A DNA stretch of 64,000 bases from Apiospora phragmitis (taxonomy: Eukaryota; Ascomycota; Sordariomycetes; Amphisphaeriales; Apiosporaceae): positions 62,001-126,000 of the forward strand of contig JAQQWL010000009.1 in NCBI GenBank assembly GCA_038363925.1. Direction: 5' to 3'. Shown here one piece after another: positions 11,079 to 23,045 of the stretch; position 1 is the stretch's first letter, and each line of letters opens with the position of its first letter. Under the pieces are notes generated by a model. It ran no database searches. It had not been told where the DNA came from and saw only the letters and a list, made by a program, of their open reading frames with translations. Position numbers and translations under genes: made by a program.

Positions 11079-11839
11079 CTTGAGATGCCGAAATGTGAGA
11101 GATAGAGGAAACGCTAGGTAGGTTTGAAGAAGACCAGTCAGTTTTGACTTGGTATAATGCGCCTGCGTTGAGGTTGCAGAAGAGGGATGAATGTCAGGAA
11201 GGCGCGACGTTTATCCAACTTGTAATGAAGGAAGATGGAGGGGCACTTGCTGGAAATGCAACTGGACAAAACATAGAAAATAGCAATGGGAACTTACCAA
11301 AAGAGATGAACAAGGGACGGAAACTGATAAATAAATCCCACCCATTGATTTGCTTCAATTGAAGTGGTTGGATTCCAACAAGCTGCAGTTGCCTGGTCCC
11401 TGTCGAGAGGTGGTCGTGGGGATGGAACGGTGGGTGGATGGGAAGGAAGCCTCCGTAAGGTAAACAACAGAAACAGGTACAGCAGTCAAACTGAACATCC
11501 ACAAGTCAAAGAAGTAAGCCCATCTAAAATCGAAAAGCCCGCATGTGATTACTGTGGCATTCTCAGTACGTCCATGACAACTTCCGTTGATGCAACCGGG
11601 ACTTTATTGTGCTTAGTTCCATCATTTCCATCTCTGTCTTGCGCTTGGAGATGCAATGCAGTGTGCACGCAGCTCACGCACACAAACGTGGGGCCAAACG
11701 ATGCCAGAAGCCGAAAGAGCTCAAAACACACAAGAAAGGGTAAGTACTTATCTAGATCGTAATCATCTCTACCTGTGACAGTGAAGATGAAACTGTCGTT
11801 TGCATAATAATATGGAGAGATGTCGATGCTGACCCGACA
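11079..11839. other. Intergenic region
   Basis: Upstream of the dsRNA-binding-like gene and downstream of the dehydrogenase, both on the minus strand. No convincing ORF or RNA gene was seen. Confidence 0.5.
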
Positions 11840-12997
11840 TCAATACCCGCTGTCCGCAAACTCCGCCTTCAAAGGCTCCCCCTTTTCCCACCGCAGAATG
11901 TTCTCGACTTGTTGCTCATACCAAGAAGCCATGGTTCCCTCCTCCACGTAGCCCATGTGCGGCGTCAGGAGAACTCTCGCTCTTCCTTCTTCGCCCCATC
12001 TGGTAGTTCGCCATGGACTGTCGTGAGGCAACGGCTCGAGCACAAAGACGTCCAACCCCACACCACGTATGCTGCCACTGTTCGCAGCCTCCAAAAGGCC
12101 TGCTTCGTTGACGATGGGCCCTCTGGCGGTGTTGATGAACAGCGCACTCTTCTTCATCTTGGCGAGATCTTCCCGGGTGATCAGCCCCTCACCGGTCGGA
12201 CAGCACCAGCTGCACACTAACCACATCCGCCGTCCTGAACAGCTCCTCCCAGCTAACCACCTTGAACGTCTTCTCCCCGTCCTCCTCATCCTCGACCGGT
12301 AATCCCACCTCCCGCGCCTTCGCGTCCGCCGCCTCCTGCGTCAAATTGCTACTCCACGCCACGACCCTCATCCCGAACGCCGAGTTCATGATCTTCGCGA
12401 CCGACGTCCCGAGCCGGCCAAGCCCGACCGTGCCGAACACCCGGCCCGACAGCTCCGTAGCCGCCTCGGTCTGCCACCCGTTGCCGGTCCCAGTTTTCAT
12501 GACGGCGTCGTCCTGGGCCACGTTGCGCGCGAGGGCCAGGATCATGGCCACGCAGTGCGTCGTCGTGCTGTTGGGCCCGCGCCGCTTGGCGCCGGCGTCG
12601 GTCCCGGCCACGGGCACCCCGCGGGCGCGGCAGGCCTGGACGTCGAGGGCGGCGTTGCGCCGGCCCGTCGTCAGCAGCAGCTTGAGGTTGGGGAGCTGGG
12701 CGATCAGCTCCGCGGGGATGGGCGTCCGCTCTCTCATCGTGCCTGTCGTTTTGTAAGTTTTGGGAAGGAAAGAGAGAGAAAAGGAACAGTTGCAAGATGG
12801 GGGTGCTCACAGATAATAGCAAATGGCTCCAGCCTTTTGACCAGGGCATCTTTGACTTCTTGCGGAGTGTCTGGGTGGTTGTACCGCAAGAGGGTGTCTG
12901 TGAACGTCGTCACATCGTAGCCGGCATCCCGCAATCGGTCGAAGTGGGGTTTGGACAACTCCTGGTAATCGTCCAGCACAGCAATCTTGGTGCCCAT
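11840..12997 (-). CDS. D-isomer-specific 2-hydroxyacid dehydrogenase (one frame break)
   Basis: NAD(P)-dependent oxidoreductase of the formate/glycerate dehydrogenase family. Exon 1 is 12997-12811 and exon 2 is 12742-11840, with a GTGAGC..ACAG intron in phase 1. Motifs: N-terminal KIAVLDDYQ, cofactor loop GTVGLGRLGTS (GxGxxG), catalytic Arg in NTARGPIV, Glu in VLEPLP and His in LTPHMGY. The frame stops at 12189-12191 after VLSDR and resumes one base over as EGLITREDLAKMK. Discounting a single base near 12190-12195 restores a 362-residue protein with whole codons. It is either an indel error or a real null allele. The substrate is unknown. Confidence 0.85.
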
Positions 12998-13745
12998 CGT
13001 GTTGATTTCGCTTTGATTTGGATGGAAGTTTTCTCGGTATCCGAGATTATGGCAGTGTTCTAGTTGAGGATAATACAAGTTATTGGTTTGAGAGGACGTC
13101 GTCTCATGAAGCATTTGTCATCCGCGTCGTCTTCAGTGGAAACTGCATCTGCAACACTACTGCGGAGCCCCGCGTTTACTGGGCACTAGGTTAATGGAGA
13201 TTTAAATCCCGACAACCTGTTCTGCAAACCAGAGTAATTCAAAATGCCGGCGATTGGATTCAATGTCTCGCCATGCAAACACGTTTCAAAGGCCGGTCAC
13301 GTCGACAGTCGATGGGCACCAAGAACCGGCTGCCAGTTCCGCAATACTGTGGGAAGTTTGGATTTCCATGGCCTGTATTCGTTGCGTGCGAGACAGTTTT
13401 AGGAAGAAAAGGGGCTCAACCTCAGATGGAACATTGAATAATACTAGATTAAGCTTCTATATCCTGAAGCCTCTAATTACCCTCTCTAGCTGAACACCAT
13501 TTATATAATCCATATATTCTCAATCCACTCAATATCCCTCAAAGAGATGAATCTACATTTGTTTTCAAGTTGAAGACAGGGGGTAGGTTACAGGGGTAGG
13601 CAGTGTGGTGTGGAGTTGAATTCAATTGCTACGCCAGCCGCTGAACCCCGCTTTCTGTCCGTCCTTGCCGACCTATTTCTCCAGTCGCACTACTCGCCCC
13701 TAACTTGAAGACAGGCTGTGGTTAATAGCAAGCGGGTGAGACACC
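12998..13745. other. Divergent intergenic region
   Basis: Between the dehydrogenase (minus) and the first HET gene (plus). No gene recognised. Confidence 0.5.
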
Positions 13746-15523
13746 ATGCGGCTGCTTGATACAAGGACGCTCGAAATTCATGAGTTTCCCGGCGACAGCG
13801 ACGAGGAGTATGCCATCCTTTCTCACAGATGGGGCGAAGAAGAATGCACCCTCCAGCACATGTCCATGCTCGATGTCGCGTCGCGGAAAGGCTATGCCAA
13901 GATCAAGGCATGCTGCGAGCAGGCTGCCAAAGATGGACTGGATTGGGCCTGGGTTGACACGTTAAGTACACGTGATAGCCGCGCATATCATGGTATAAAG
14001 TATACATGGCTGACAGCCCCATCATCAGATGTTGCATCGACAAGACAAGCACGGCGGAGCTATCCGAGGCCCTCAACTCCATGTTCCGTTGGTATCAGAA
14101 CGCCCAAGTCTGCTACGCGTACCTCGATGACGTGACAAGTATCGAGGGGCTGGGCGACAGCCTCTGGCTAACACGCGGCTGGACGCTGCAGGAGCTCATC
14201 GCCCCCAAACAGGTGTGGTTCTACTCCTCCTCTTGGGAATACCTTGGCTCCAAGGTCGAGCTGGCGGCGCAACTGCAGACCTTCACTGGGATAGAGCAAT
14301 CGGTGTTGTCGACCGGCCGCTTCGGTCATGTCTGTGTGGCCCACAGAATGGAGTGGGCGGCCAGAAGAACGACTACGCGCATCGAGGATCGGGCCTATTG
14401 TCTTATGGGCATCTTCGACGTTAACATGCCTCTTATATACGGCGAGGGCAAGAAGGCGTTTCTGCGCCTTCAGCGGGAGATCATGAAAATACATTCCGAC
14501 GACCAAACACTGTTTGCGTGGGGACTGACGAAGCATACCCGCCTCTACGGCGAAATGATATTCGAGTCGTCGTCGCAGAAATACGGGCTGTTCGCAGCAT
14601 CACCGGCAGACTTCGCCGGGGGCCACGAAATCCACAGGACCGGTAGTCAACAGCCGCTGGATCTGTCCGTGATGTATGGAAATGGACTGAAGGGGAAATT
14701 TCCGGTCTTGTATTCGTCCAGAACCGTCGATATACTCATCCTCAAAAGCTGCGCCGTCCGCTACCAGAACGAGGGCTTCAAGACCTATGTCGGTATCGTG
14801 ATGCACAAATGGTCACCCGGTAACTGGGCAAGAGCCGAGTCACTGGTTCTTATTCCGGCAAAGACGACATCTATGTTTGAAGTGAAGGATATGGTCATCA
14901 GGGAACCCACGCCGCTCCCCGCCGTTGCTCAGCCGACAAACATCAAGCTCTTGCGCCTTCCCCAGAGACATAATATACGGGAGGATCACTCCATACATGT
15001 AGATGATCACTTCACAGAGGACCACTTCGGGGTAGACGAGGTGCACTGCCTTCCTCACGCTACCTACTCGCGAGAAGAGCGGCGGATATCCTTTCCAGCC
15101 GGGCACAAGGGACCACACGCTGCAATTTTCTTCACACCCGTGCATCGAATGAAGCCGTGGAGCGGATACGATGGATCGTTTGGTCATAGCAAGGCCGAGG
15201 CCGACTTTTCGTTCGCCATCGTGGTCGGGTTGGATATCAGCTTCGAAGGCACTGGCACCCATGCGTACGCTTTCGTTCCTATTCTTGGCTCGCAGACAGC
15301 CGATGCCGACTTCCACCGGATATTCCGAACCAACGAAAGACTCATCAGGTGCTGCATGACCAAGGAGCAGCTGAAACGTCGACTGGCTGAAGGTGGCGAC
15401 GTGGAATTCGCTCAACCTTACCGACATGATCATGTCGATCAACTGCATCGCTTTACTTCTTGGAAGACTTACATGAGAGGACCCGAGGTCGTAAATGGGG
15501 GAGAAACGCACTCCAACTCGTAG
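13746..15523 (+). CDS. HET-domain protein, HET-E/HET-D/HET-R N-terminal type
   Basis: Heterokaryon-incompatibility domain protein; family members trigger a cell-death response when unlike strains fuse. Two exons, 13746-13960 and 14029-15523 (phase 2, GTTAAG..TCAG), 569 residues, no break. HET motifs: YAILSHRWG (about residue 22), WAWVDTCCIDKTS spanning the intron, SEALNSMFRWYQNA, CYAYLDDV, LWLTRGWTLQELIAP, RIEDRAYCLMGIF with LIYGEGKKAFLRLQ, and DDQTLFAW. The HET domain fills the N-terminal half. The C-terminal half has no NACHT, WD40 or other domain I recognise, so it is not a full HET-E-type STAND receptor. A second HET gene lies 1.75 kb downstream. The start context is ACCATGC. Confidence 0.9.
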
Positions 15524-17275
15524 ACTTAGTCCAAGAAAAGGGGTTCCCGAGCAGTGGACGTTAGAACAGAGGTGGCAGGCAGGCTTGATCGTTGGCATCC
15601 ACACCGGGCAGTCCGACTTTGTGGAGAGGACAACGTACTTGTGCTTCCAATTCGTCCACTGCCAGTTAGGGGCGATCGAGTACAAAGGGACGGCACAAGA
15701 AGGCAGCGAGATAGTACTGGAACGGTGGGGCTCGACGCCGACAAAGTTGAAAATGCGACTTGGATTTGAGCGAAAGGTCGAGGAACTACTTGGCTCTTGG
15801 TGGGCGCTGAAAGACTTCGGATGGTTTCAAGAGCGATCTGAAGAGCCTTGAGAAGTGTTACATAGTCGTTAGTAACCTCGGTGATGAATAGGGGTGAGTC
15901 GAGGCTCGAGAAGGAGGAAGAGGATTCCCCGCCCTCTGGATCCCGAACATCTGACGACGACGAAAGCCTTGATTACTGATATCGGCAGCATCGATCGGTA
16001 TTTGCGTTGGCGCGTGAATTGTTCCAATACGCGCATTGCGGGTGCAGCGTGCCTGCAATAAGAAATGAGGAGACTTTCACAGCTGATTTCCTTAGCCGCC
16101 TCCTAGATAAGCGAGAATACTGACCCTCCGTTGGGTCTAGGGCTTTCTCGATCTCGATCTCCCGTTGGGATTCTGACCAAAATTTGCCTACGGCAGTTTC
16201 ACGGGACACAGATTCTAGATGTGGTATGCACGACACATCCTACAGGCATTAGGGATGGGCAGACAGGCAGACAATTGGCGCTCGATGCCAAAGTGCACTT
16301 TCTGCCAAGTGAAATACCGGCCACTTGACTTTGGTATTTTTCTTTCGGTGAAGTGGGGGGTTACACTTGTGTACTCGGATCAAGCCCCCTAACAGGTAGC
16401 GATATGTAACAGGCTGAGAGAAGCCGAAGATGGAGGCCTAGTGCCATGATGTACGCGCCACTGGCCAAACTGCTCGTCGAGAGAATGGAGGTGAAAGTAG
16501 GCAGTCAGTCAGGCTCGGTACTTGGAAAAGTCACGACAAGACAGCTTCCGAATTGTCAGAACAATGGTTGCACAAAACGCCACAGCGCTTGCAAGATCCT
16601 CGAAATAAGCCAGTGCCAGAGATCATAGCCTGTGTCGCAATAAGGCTGTGAGACAGTCAGAAGTCATATGATCTCTCGACCTATCAATTGCATTTGACAC
16701 CAGGGGTGAAGCAGCATCGCCCGGAACTATTGCAACTGTGCATCAGGGCCGCTGCTTGTTGGTCTCATGATCTAAGTGCGTATCCGCGGAGCGCCAGAAG
16801 CAATATGATTATGCATCCTAGGTTCTTGCTCTAATTAACTATTTCAGCACTTGCACACTGCATAAATGCCACTTCGGGGAGGGCGTCGCGCCCTCCTCGT
16901 TTAGTAGACTCTTGGATGACATTCCGTGGGGATTTTGCATACCTACTCACAACTTCATGGCGGTACTGGCAGTAAGTATCTCGGAGGCTGCTGACCAAAT
17001 TCGAGGTCTTGATATTTTGTCTATAGTTCCGGCTTGAGTCACCCCTTAGTGCAAACCCTGGTGCGGCGGAAACCAATTTGATACTCGAGATTGATGTATT
17101 CAAAATTGAATCCCTGCGTGGTAATGAACTCAGTTTACTGAAACCAAACTGCGTGTATTTCCCACCGCGATTTCGTTTTGCTTCACTTGTTACCATATAT
17201 CGATGTTGCTTTTCCTCGATTCGTACCAGGTCACCCCAGTAGAAATAAGGAACTCGCCGCGAGCAGGACGATATC
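15524..17275. other. Intergenic region between the two HET genes
   Basis: About 1.75 kb. ORFs of up to 160 codons occur on both strands, but none shows recognisable domains or plausible composition; no gene is called. Confidence 0.45.
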
Positions 17276-19638
17276 ATGGGGCTCTGCGAGACTTGCGAGA
17301 CTTTTGACATTCAAGCCTTCCGACACCATACGAAGCAGATTATAGCACCAGGCTGCTCGGTAACCCATGCCTTGCGCTCCGCCGATGACGGATGCGACTT
17401 CTGCTCTTTGCTTGTCCACACCTTCAGCCGCCAAAATGAGGATTGGGGATCTTTGACAGAGCGAATGAGATCTTCGATCGAGCCAGATGAGCAATGGATT
17501 TTCTTCCGTCTCGTATGCCGACCACCCTTGCTTGGCGAAGAAGGTCCAGTGTGGGAGGATGCACTAAGGGCACATTGCCTTGAGATACGCATAGATAAGC
17601 GCAAGTATTTAAAGATGCACAAGGGAATTGTCGACACGACAGATAATACACGACATGAAACCAAGATGACGAAAAAATCGCGAGACGAGATGACGAAACA
17701 ATCCCGAATCGAGATGATGGGTCAGTCACAAAACCACATGGAGATAATTACAGTCGCGAGTCGAGGCGAGGAACCGGTCGCGAGCCGAGGTGGTGGGACG
17801 CTTGCAGTTAGATGCAGACCCAGGTGAGCCCTCCACATAGTCATCGTTCAATAGGGAATACGTCGGCTAACGTACGAAAGATGATGAAGCCGCGTTGTTT
17901 CAGGATGTTCTTCGAAGTCTATATACCGACCCGCTTTCGATAGATAATTCCGGCATCCAACGATGGCTTAACGACTGCCTCGCCCATCCAAAATGTGGTG
18001 CTGCACTCTCAGGGACGGAGAAACTGAATGCTTATGAAGCACCGTTACCGTCACGGTGCATTAATATTGACTTGGTATCCGGTAGAATATCACTACAGGA
18101 GACGGAGGGCATTGTTGGAGCATATATAACGCTGAGTCATCGCTGGAGTGGTGAGACGGAGAGCTCGCGAACGACGATTGGAAATTACGCGGCGCGGCGA
18201 CAGCAGATTGATGCTACAACATTGCCCAAAGCTTTCCAACAAGCTATTATGGTAGCCAAACACCTCGGTATACACTTTCTTTGGATCGATTCGTTATGCA
18301 TCATCCAAGAAGGGGACGGTGGAAGAGACTGGACAGTGGAAGCGACACGGATGGCCGATTATTATCAAGGTGCCCTCTTGACATTAGCTACAACATCGAA
18401 ATCACCAGATGGGCTTATACCGCCTCGGCCGGATATCTTGAGCCAGAGGAGGATCGCGCGCTTACCTTACCGCGACAGAAGTGGCGCTCACAGAGGTTAT
18501 TTCTACGCATACCAGCAGATCACCCTTGACCACTGCTATCAAACCCAGATTGCTGATAGCGAGTTGGTTCATCGTGGCTGGGTCTACCAAGAATGGATAC
18601 TGAGTCGCAGGATAGTCTGCTTCACACCGGCTGCTATTATTTTTCATTGTCGATCCTTCCCACCAAAGAACGAATTGGTCGCACGCCGTTTAGAGCTCGA
18701 TATGATGCTGAAGCACCAATTCGACATGTTTGAAGGGACCGGAGAAAAGCAATGGTTCAATACTGTTCAGTCTTATTCCGGCCACATACCTACGCAACCC
18801 GGCAAAGATAGGCTGTTTGCGTTATCGGGCATAGCAAAAGAGGTTTCCATATCCATGAGACGTAGAAGCACGCGCCAGAGCCTCGAGCCTTGCTACGTTT
18901 CTGGCCTATGGCAACACGACCTCCACAGGGAACTTCTATGGTCATTGGAGAAAGCCGGCTCTTACCGAAGGGTACCAGGCTTCCCAAGCTGGTCTTGGGC
19001 ATCCATTGAATCACCTGTTATATGGGAATTCCAGAAACATTCACTGCGTACCGATTGCGAGATTTTGCCACCGGATTTGAGTGCCAATCTCACGGGAATC
19101 GCTGTTGAGGGGGATACTCCCGGTAATTACGAGCAACACCAACCTGATTGAAAGAGAAATGCGCAATATTCCGAACTTCACAAACGTGACTACACAATTG
19201 AGGATCGTTGGCCGCATGGAAAAGGTCCGTCTCTCTCGATACCTGAATAAGGAAGAAATCGCATGGTTGTTTGAAACCCTTCAACGCCCACGAGAGGTAG
19301 ATGGCCTGTACAGGGCCCTCCGGCATCACCGTGCACCGCGCAGCCTCTGTGGATGGGCCACGTTCGTTAGTGACCCATCTATATCTAACGACATGCAGTC
19401 GAATGAGAGCGAGTCCCAAGAATTATTAGCTCTGCGCGTTGCCACAACCACTTGGACCACCTTTGGTGATCATTTTGGAGGATTTATTACTGAAAATTAT
19501 GGTGATGCATATCACGTTTTGTTTTTGAACTCTCGGCCCAATCATACGTTTGAGAGGATTGGAAGGGGTGTTATTATCGGATTTGAAGTTGGCATGGCTT
19601 TTCATGAAGCAGCTGCACAGGGTATTACATTAATATGA
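17276..19638 (+). CDS. HET-domain protein, TOL/HET-6 type (two frame breaks)
   Basis: Second incompatibility-type protein, of the other common subclass. Exon 1 is 17276-17823 and exon 2 is 17881-19638 (GTGAGC..AAAG, phase 1 in the corrected frame). A Cys-rich N-terminus (CETCETFDIQ, CDFCSLL) is followed by the HET domain: YITLSHRWSG, TTLPKAFQQAI, LGIHFLWIDSLCIIQE, DWTVEATRMADYY, RGWVYQEWILSRRIVCFT, RLFALSGIA and FPSWSWAS. Two shifts break it. One lies near 17770-17800, after which the frame reads EVVGRLQLDADP and joins exon 2 correctly. The other is most simply an extra G in the five-G run at 19109-19113. Discounting both yields 767 residues in whole codons. A three-unit 24-bp repeat lies in exon 1. 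Confidence 0.82.
17666..17737 (+). repeat. In-frame 24-bp tandem repeat within the second HET gene
   Basis: Three units of 24 bases encode MTKKSRDE, MTKQSRIE and MMGQSQNH. The region lies between the N-terminal Cys-rich part and the HET domain, so it is probably a linker. Confidence 0.8.
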
Positions 19639-20501
19639 AACCTGAGGTTGGAATGGGCCACAGAGTGATAGCTTCTTTACAGCAAGTTATAAATATACGC
19701 GGGACTTGATCGTGGCTATTATAATGTTGGCAGCAATTTTATCAACAGCGTAAGCTGCCCAAGTTTGATTTCGACCCAAGAATAAGACTTAAACCTTATG
19801 CAATATATCTTTGCTCGGCAGCGTATCCAAATAGTGCTCTAGACCTTCGTCGTACTCTTGGATTCTATCCCACCTCTTTGCTATCCTCCCTTATGCGTCC
19901 AACTGATCAAAGCCGTGTTTAGCTGAAAGTGCAGATCCAGTAGCGTACCAATGAAAATGCAGCATGAGCAATCGCGAAAGGGAAAAAATAAAAGTGAAGA
20001 AAAGTAGAACAAGGCTAGGGACGTAAGGGTTCCATTGGTTCAGCCAGTGCCGCCTTCGGAAAACACCGGGATGATAGCAAATTGCACGCATACAGCATCC
20101 CGGTGGCCGAGGGCCTCGGGTAGTTGTCGTATCATGCAACCTTCTCGGGGATTTCTAGGGGCAGGGCACCAATCAAAGATGATCTAGGCCTTTCAAGACC
20201 CCGGCGTTTACTCACAGCAACATGATTGTTTTCTATATTTTCCCCATCTCTCTGAGATAAATGTGTCCTCCTATCAAAGACTCAAGTTCAGTAAAATCCA
20301 AGGCAAAGGGGAAACTTGGGGCGTTTTGTCTCACCCTCTGGCACCGCCACGGCGCTTATCCTGTCCATAGAGCCCGTCCGCCCCCTCCATTCAAGGGTGT
20401 AGTGTCCAAGGATAGCCCAATTAACCATAGGCGGCTGTCGGCTACGAACTCAGGTGATCTGTGGTGTACCCCCAGTTAATGCATACGTAGCATTAAGGTT
20501 G
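19639..20501. other. Intergenic region
   Basis: Between the second HET gene and the first DUF7918-like gene (convergent). No coding signal recognised. Confidence 0.5.
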
Positions 20502-21110
20502 TTACTTGCCAGCGGTTGGCTTGTTCTTAATAGGGCCATCTCGATAGCTAGTTTTACCACGCAGAATGACACGGAAAATTTGAACCTCGATGACTCCCAG
20601 ACCCTCCGCTTTCATCTTGTCCTTCTCCACGCGATCTCTGTCGTTATCTTCGACTACTTCACCTTCAGCAAACTAGAAAGGGCCAACATAGGCTAGGAGT
20701 AATGGGGAAAAGAGAGGGGACAGTAATCACCTGTTTTCACGGCCGAGAATTTGAACCTCTGCCGAATAAAATTCCCGCCCTGCCCATCGAGGGTCACTGG
20801 GCCAGTGACACATACACGCCGCCCTTCATATTTCGCATCTTCTCCGCAGATACAGTATCTGTCCATCATGGGTCCATCTACATGGGTGTGGAAGTCTAGA
20901 GCGTGGTCCTTGTAGGAGAAATCGTAACCTACACCAACGTCAAGAATAATGCCAAAGTGGTGATTGTCAAAAGGCCTCGATTTAGCTGCATATCAGTGGA
21001 GAGCCATTCGCCGAACGCTGTTGAGGGTCGGGATTGGGGTACTCGGTGGCAATCTTGCCCTTCACCCGGAGAGACACCTGGATTCCAGGGACGGCGTCCA
21101 AGACTGCCAT
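20502..21110 (-). CDS. DUF7918-like protein, short copy (one frame break)
   Basis: Fungal protein of unknown function resembling the family I know as DUF7918; the name is from memory. Exons on the minus strand: 21110-20741 and 20672-20502, with a GTGAAA..CTAG intron in phase 0. It begins MAVLDAVPGIQVSLRVKGK, where the family has PGIxVxVxVxG. After one shifted base near 21015-21030 it continues YAAKSRPFDNHHFG, LDVGVGYDFSYKDHALDFH, VDG, FIRQRFKFSA and, after the intron, KAEGLGVIEVQIFR, which is the family core. The corrected length is 179 residues, lacking the long tail of the neighbouring copy, so it is a short or decaying paralog. It has the same orientation as the next gene. Confidence 0.65.
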
Positions 21111-21419
21111 GGTGTTGCAATGTAGTGGAAACATTTCAAAAAAAAACCAAGGTGTGCTGTCGGCTGCCGTTTTTGAAGACCTAGAGGTCACCTGACCCAG
21201 TGTGGCGTCTACTGGCCCCTTATTAGTACAACCCCATCCCTTGCATGTATCATAAGCCACAGCGGCTGGTCCATTCTGATTTTGCTATGCCATAGATGAC
21301 TTTGGGCTTGGTGTTACACTGCTCAACGGGAATGCCCAATCTGGCGCCGGTGGATGATCTGGCTTTTATTTATCTCAGCAAGAGAATTAACACAACCAGT
21401 CTTTATAACGAATACCTCT

Positions 21420-22675
21420 TTAACTTGGTATGGTCCACAAAGCTAGGAAATACAAATTGGTAGTCCGGATGGCAGAGCTGGAAAGGAGATATTGCACGGT
21501 TAGACTTGCACTTGCTGGGCCAAGGACTCCAGATATGCACCACCCATTGCCCTTCTCAATCCAATCAGGCCTATTTCTCGATCCTACGCTATCGTCGTGC
21601 TTTCTTTCCGGGTCGACTGGGACCGCCGCCTCGTCAGCCAAATCATCCAATTCGCAGAGCTCCCGCTTGACGATAGTCCTTAAAGGCTGGCCTTCCTCTT
21701 CATCAAACCTCCAGAGGACCGCCAGTTGCTGATGCTGCTGCTGTCGCTGTTGTGGTCTCTCATGGCCCAGGGGTACCGTGGCGTTCCGACTACCTCCGGC
21801 GGAGGCTGGTAGTGCAGATAGTGGAGGAAGTGGAGACAGTGGATGCAATGGCGGGATGATGAATGCCTCCTCGAGTACAGCTGAGAGACGGGTAAGATAC
21901 CGACCATCAAATTAAAGGGTTGATCATGTAGAACACGAGAGCCTCTTACCTCTCGGGCGGTATAGAAACCTGTAGATTCCGATGGGCCCAAGGCCCCCTC
22001 AAACAATGCCCCATTTCCTGCTTTCTGCACGCTCATGGGCAGCTCTGCTCTCCCGTCCAGCTTCAGTATTAATGCGAAAAGAAATGATACCGTTGCGCGA
22101 AACAAACGCTGGTTAGGGGGCTGGCTCACCTTTCAACCTCTTCTGTATCTTCGCCCCTCCTGGCCATCTCGACAATGTTGAAGCAATCAAAGAGGGATGG
22201 CCCGCTCCGAAGGCCTACTGGCCTACGCCGAACGATCCGGGAGACGCGCACCTCGATGGTGCCCCAGTCCTTTCCCCCATCCGTTTTGCGGCGGAGTGGA
22301 TGGCCACCTTCCGCTGTCCGTAATATCGGATGCTTAACACAGTGTAACTAACTAAGCCCGCAGTCGAGAGGGGAGAGGAACGGGGAGGAGGAGAGAAGGA
22401 AGAGGCAGTGATGTTAGTCAGGACCTTTTATAAAATAACCTACCTTTCTCCACGATCGGGAGGCGGTGGTCCTCGTCGCGCGCAAAGTCGTACAGCTCGT
22501 CCACCGCAAGACTGACGGAGAACTCGGCGTCGTCGAAGGACTCGATGTAGGCGTGGGTGGACGGACAAATGGGCGTCCGTCCCAGCTGCGACGCGGGAAC
22601 GGGGTATTCTGCGGCCATCCGGCCCCTGACCCGTACCATGACGCCGATTCCGGGGTAACTGTCCAAGGCGGCCAT
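21420..22675 (-). CDS. DUF7918-like protein, full copy
   Basis: Paralog of the gene 310 bp downstream. Four exons on the minus strand, 22675-22444, 22313-22130, 22049-21950 and 21869-21420, with phases closing to 321 residues; the exon 3 and 4 acceptors are less certain. The N-terminus MAALDSYPGIGVMVRVRGRM aligns with the short copy. HAYIESFDDAEFSVSL fits the family YIE..AEF pattern, and DWGTIEVRVSRIVRR is the counterpart of LGVIEVQIFRVILR in the other copy. The tail is Gln-, Glu- and Asp-rich, with a basic-acidic segment near the end. No known catalytic motif is present and the function is unknown. No frameshift was seen. Confidence 0.65.
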
Positions 22676-23045
22676 TTCGTCTTCTCTAATCCGCGTTGTG
22701 GTACCGCAGTTACTACGCTGTACGTTGTGGTTGTTGAAGATGCTTGCATGTAGCTGACTTGGAGCAGGGGCGTCGCGTTGAGAATTTGCAAAAACGTTAC
22801 AGTGTCGCATCTTTTCTACAGCTAATTATGCGACGCGACGCGTGTTGTGATCCCTGCAAGCAAGCAGAAGAGACGCGACACCCCAGGAACCACCTAAAGT
22901 TTTTCGTTTCCGCATCTAGGTCGAAAATGGAAAAAATTGGTTTTGAGACACTGTGTCCTATGTCCCGGCAGCTATTTCGGGTGGGCCCCTTTTACCCCTA
23001 TTCCACTTCACACTTCAGAGAGCCTCCCCTCAACTCTCAACCAAC
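22676..23045. other. Intergenic region
   Basis: Between the DUF7918-like gene start and the alcohol dehydrogenase-like stop. Nothing recognised. Confidence 0.5.

Noticed and set aside
15495..15851. 118-codon plus-strand ORF after the first HET gene
   Set aside because: Overlaps the end of the HET coding exon and shows no domain; probably downstream noise.
16831..17310. 159-codon minus-strand ORF upstream of the second HET gene
   Set aside because: Overlaps the HET start codon in antisense; no family resemblance or splice context.
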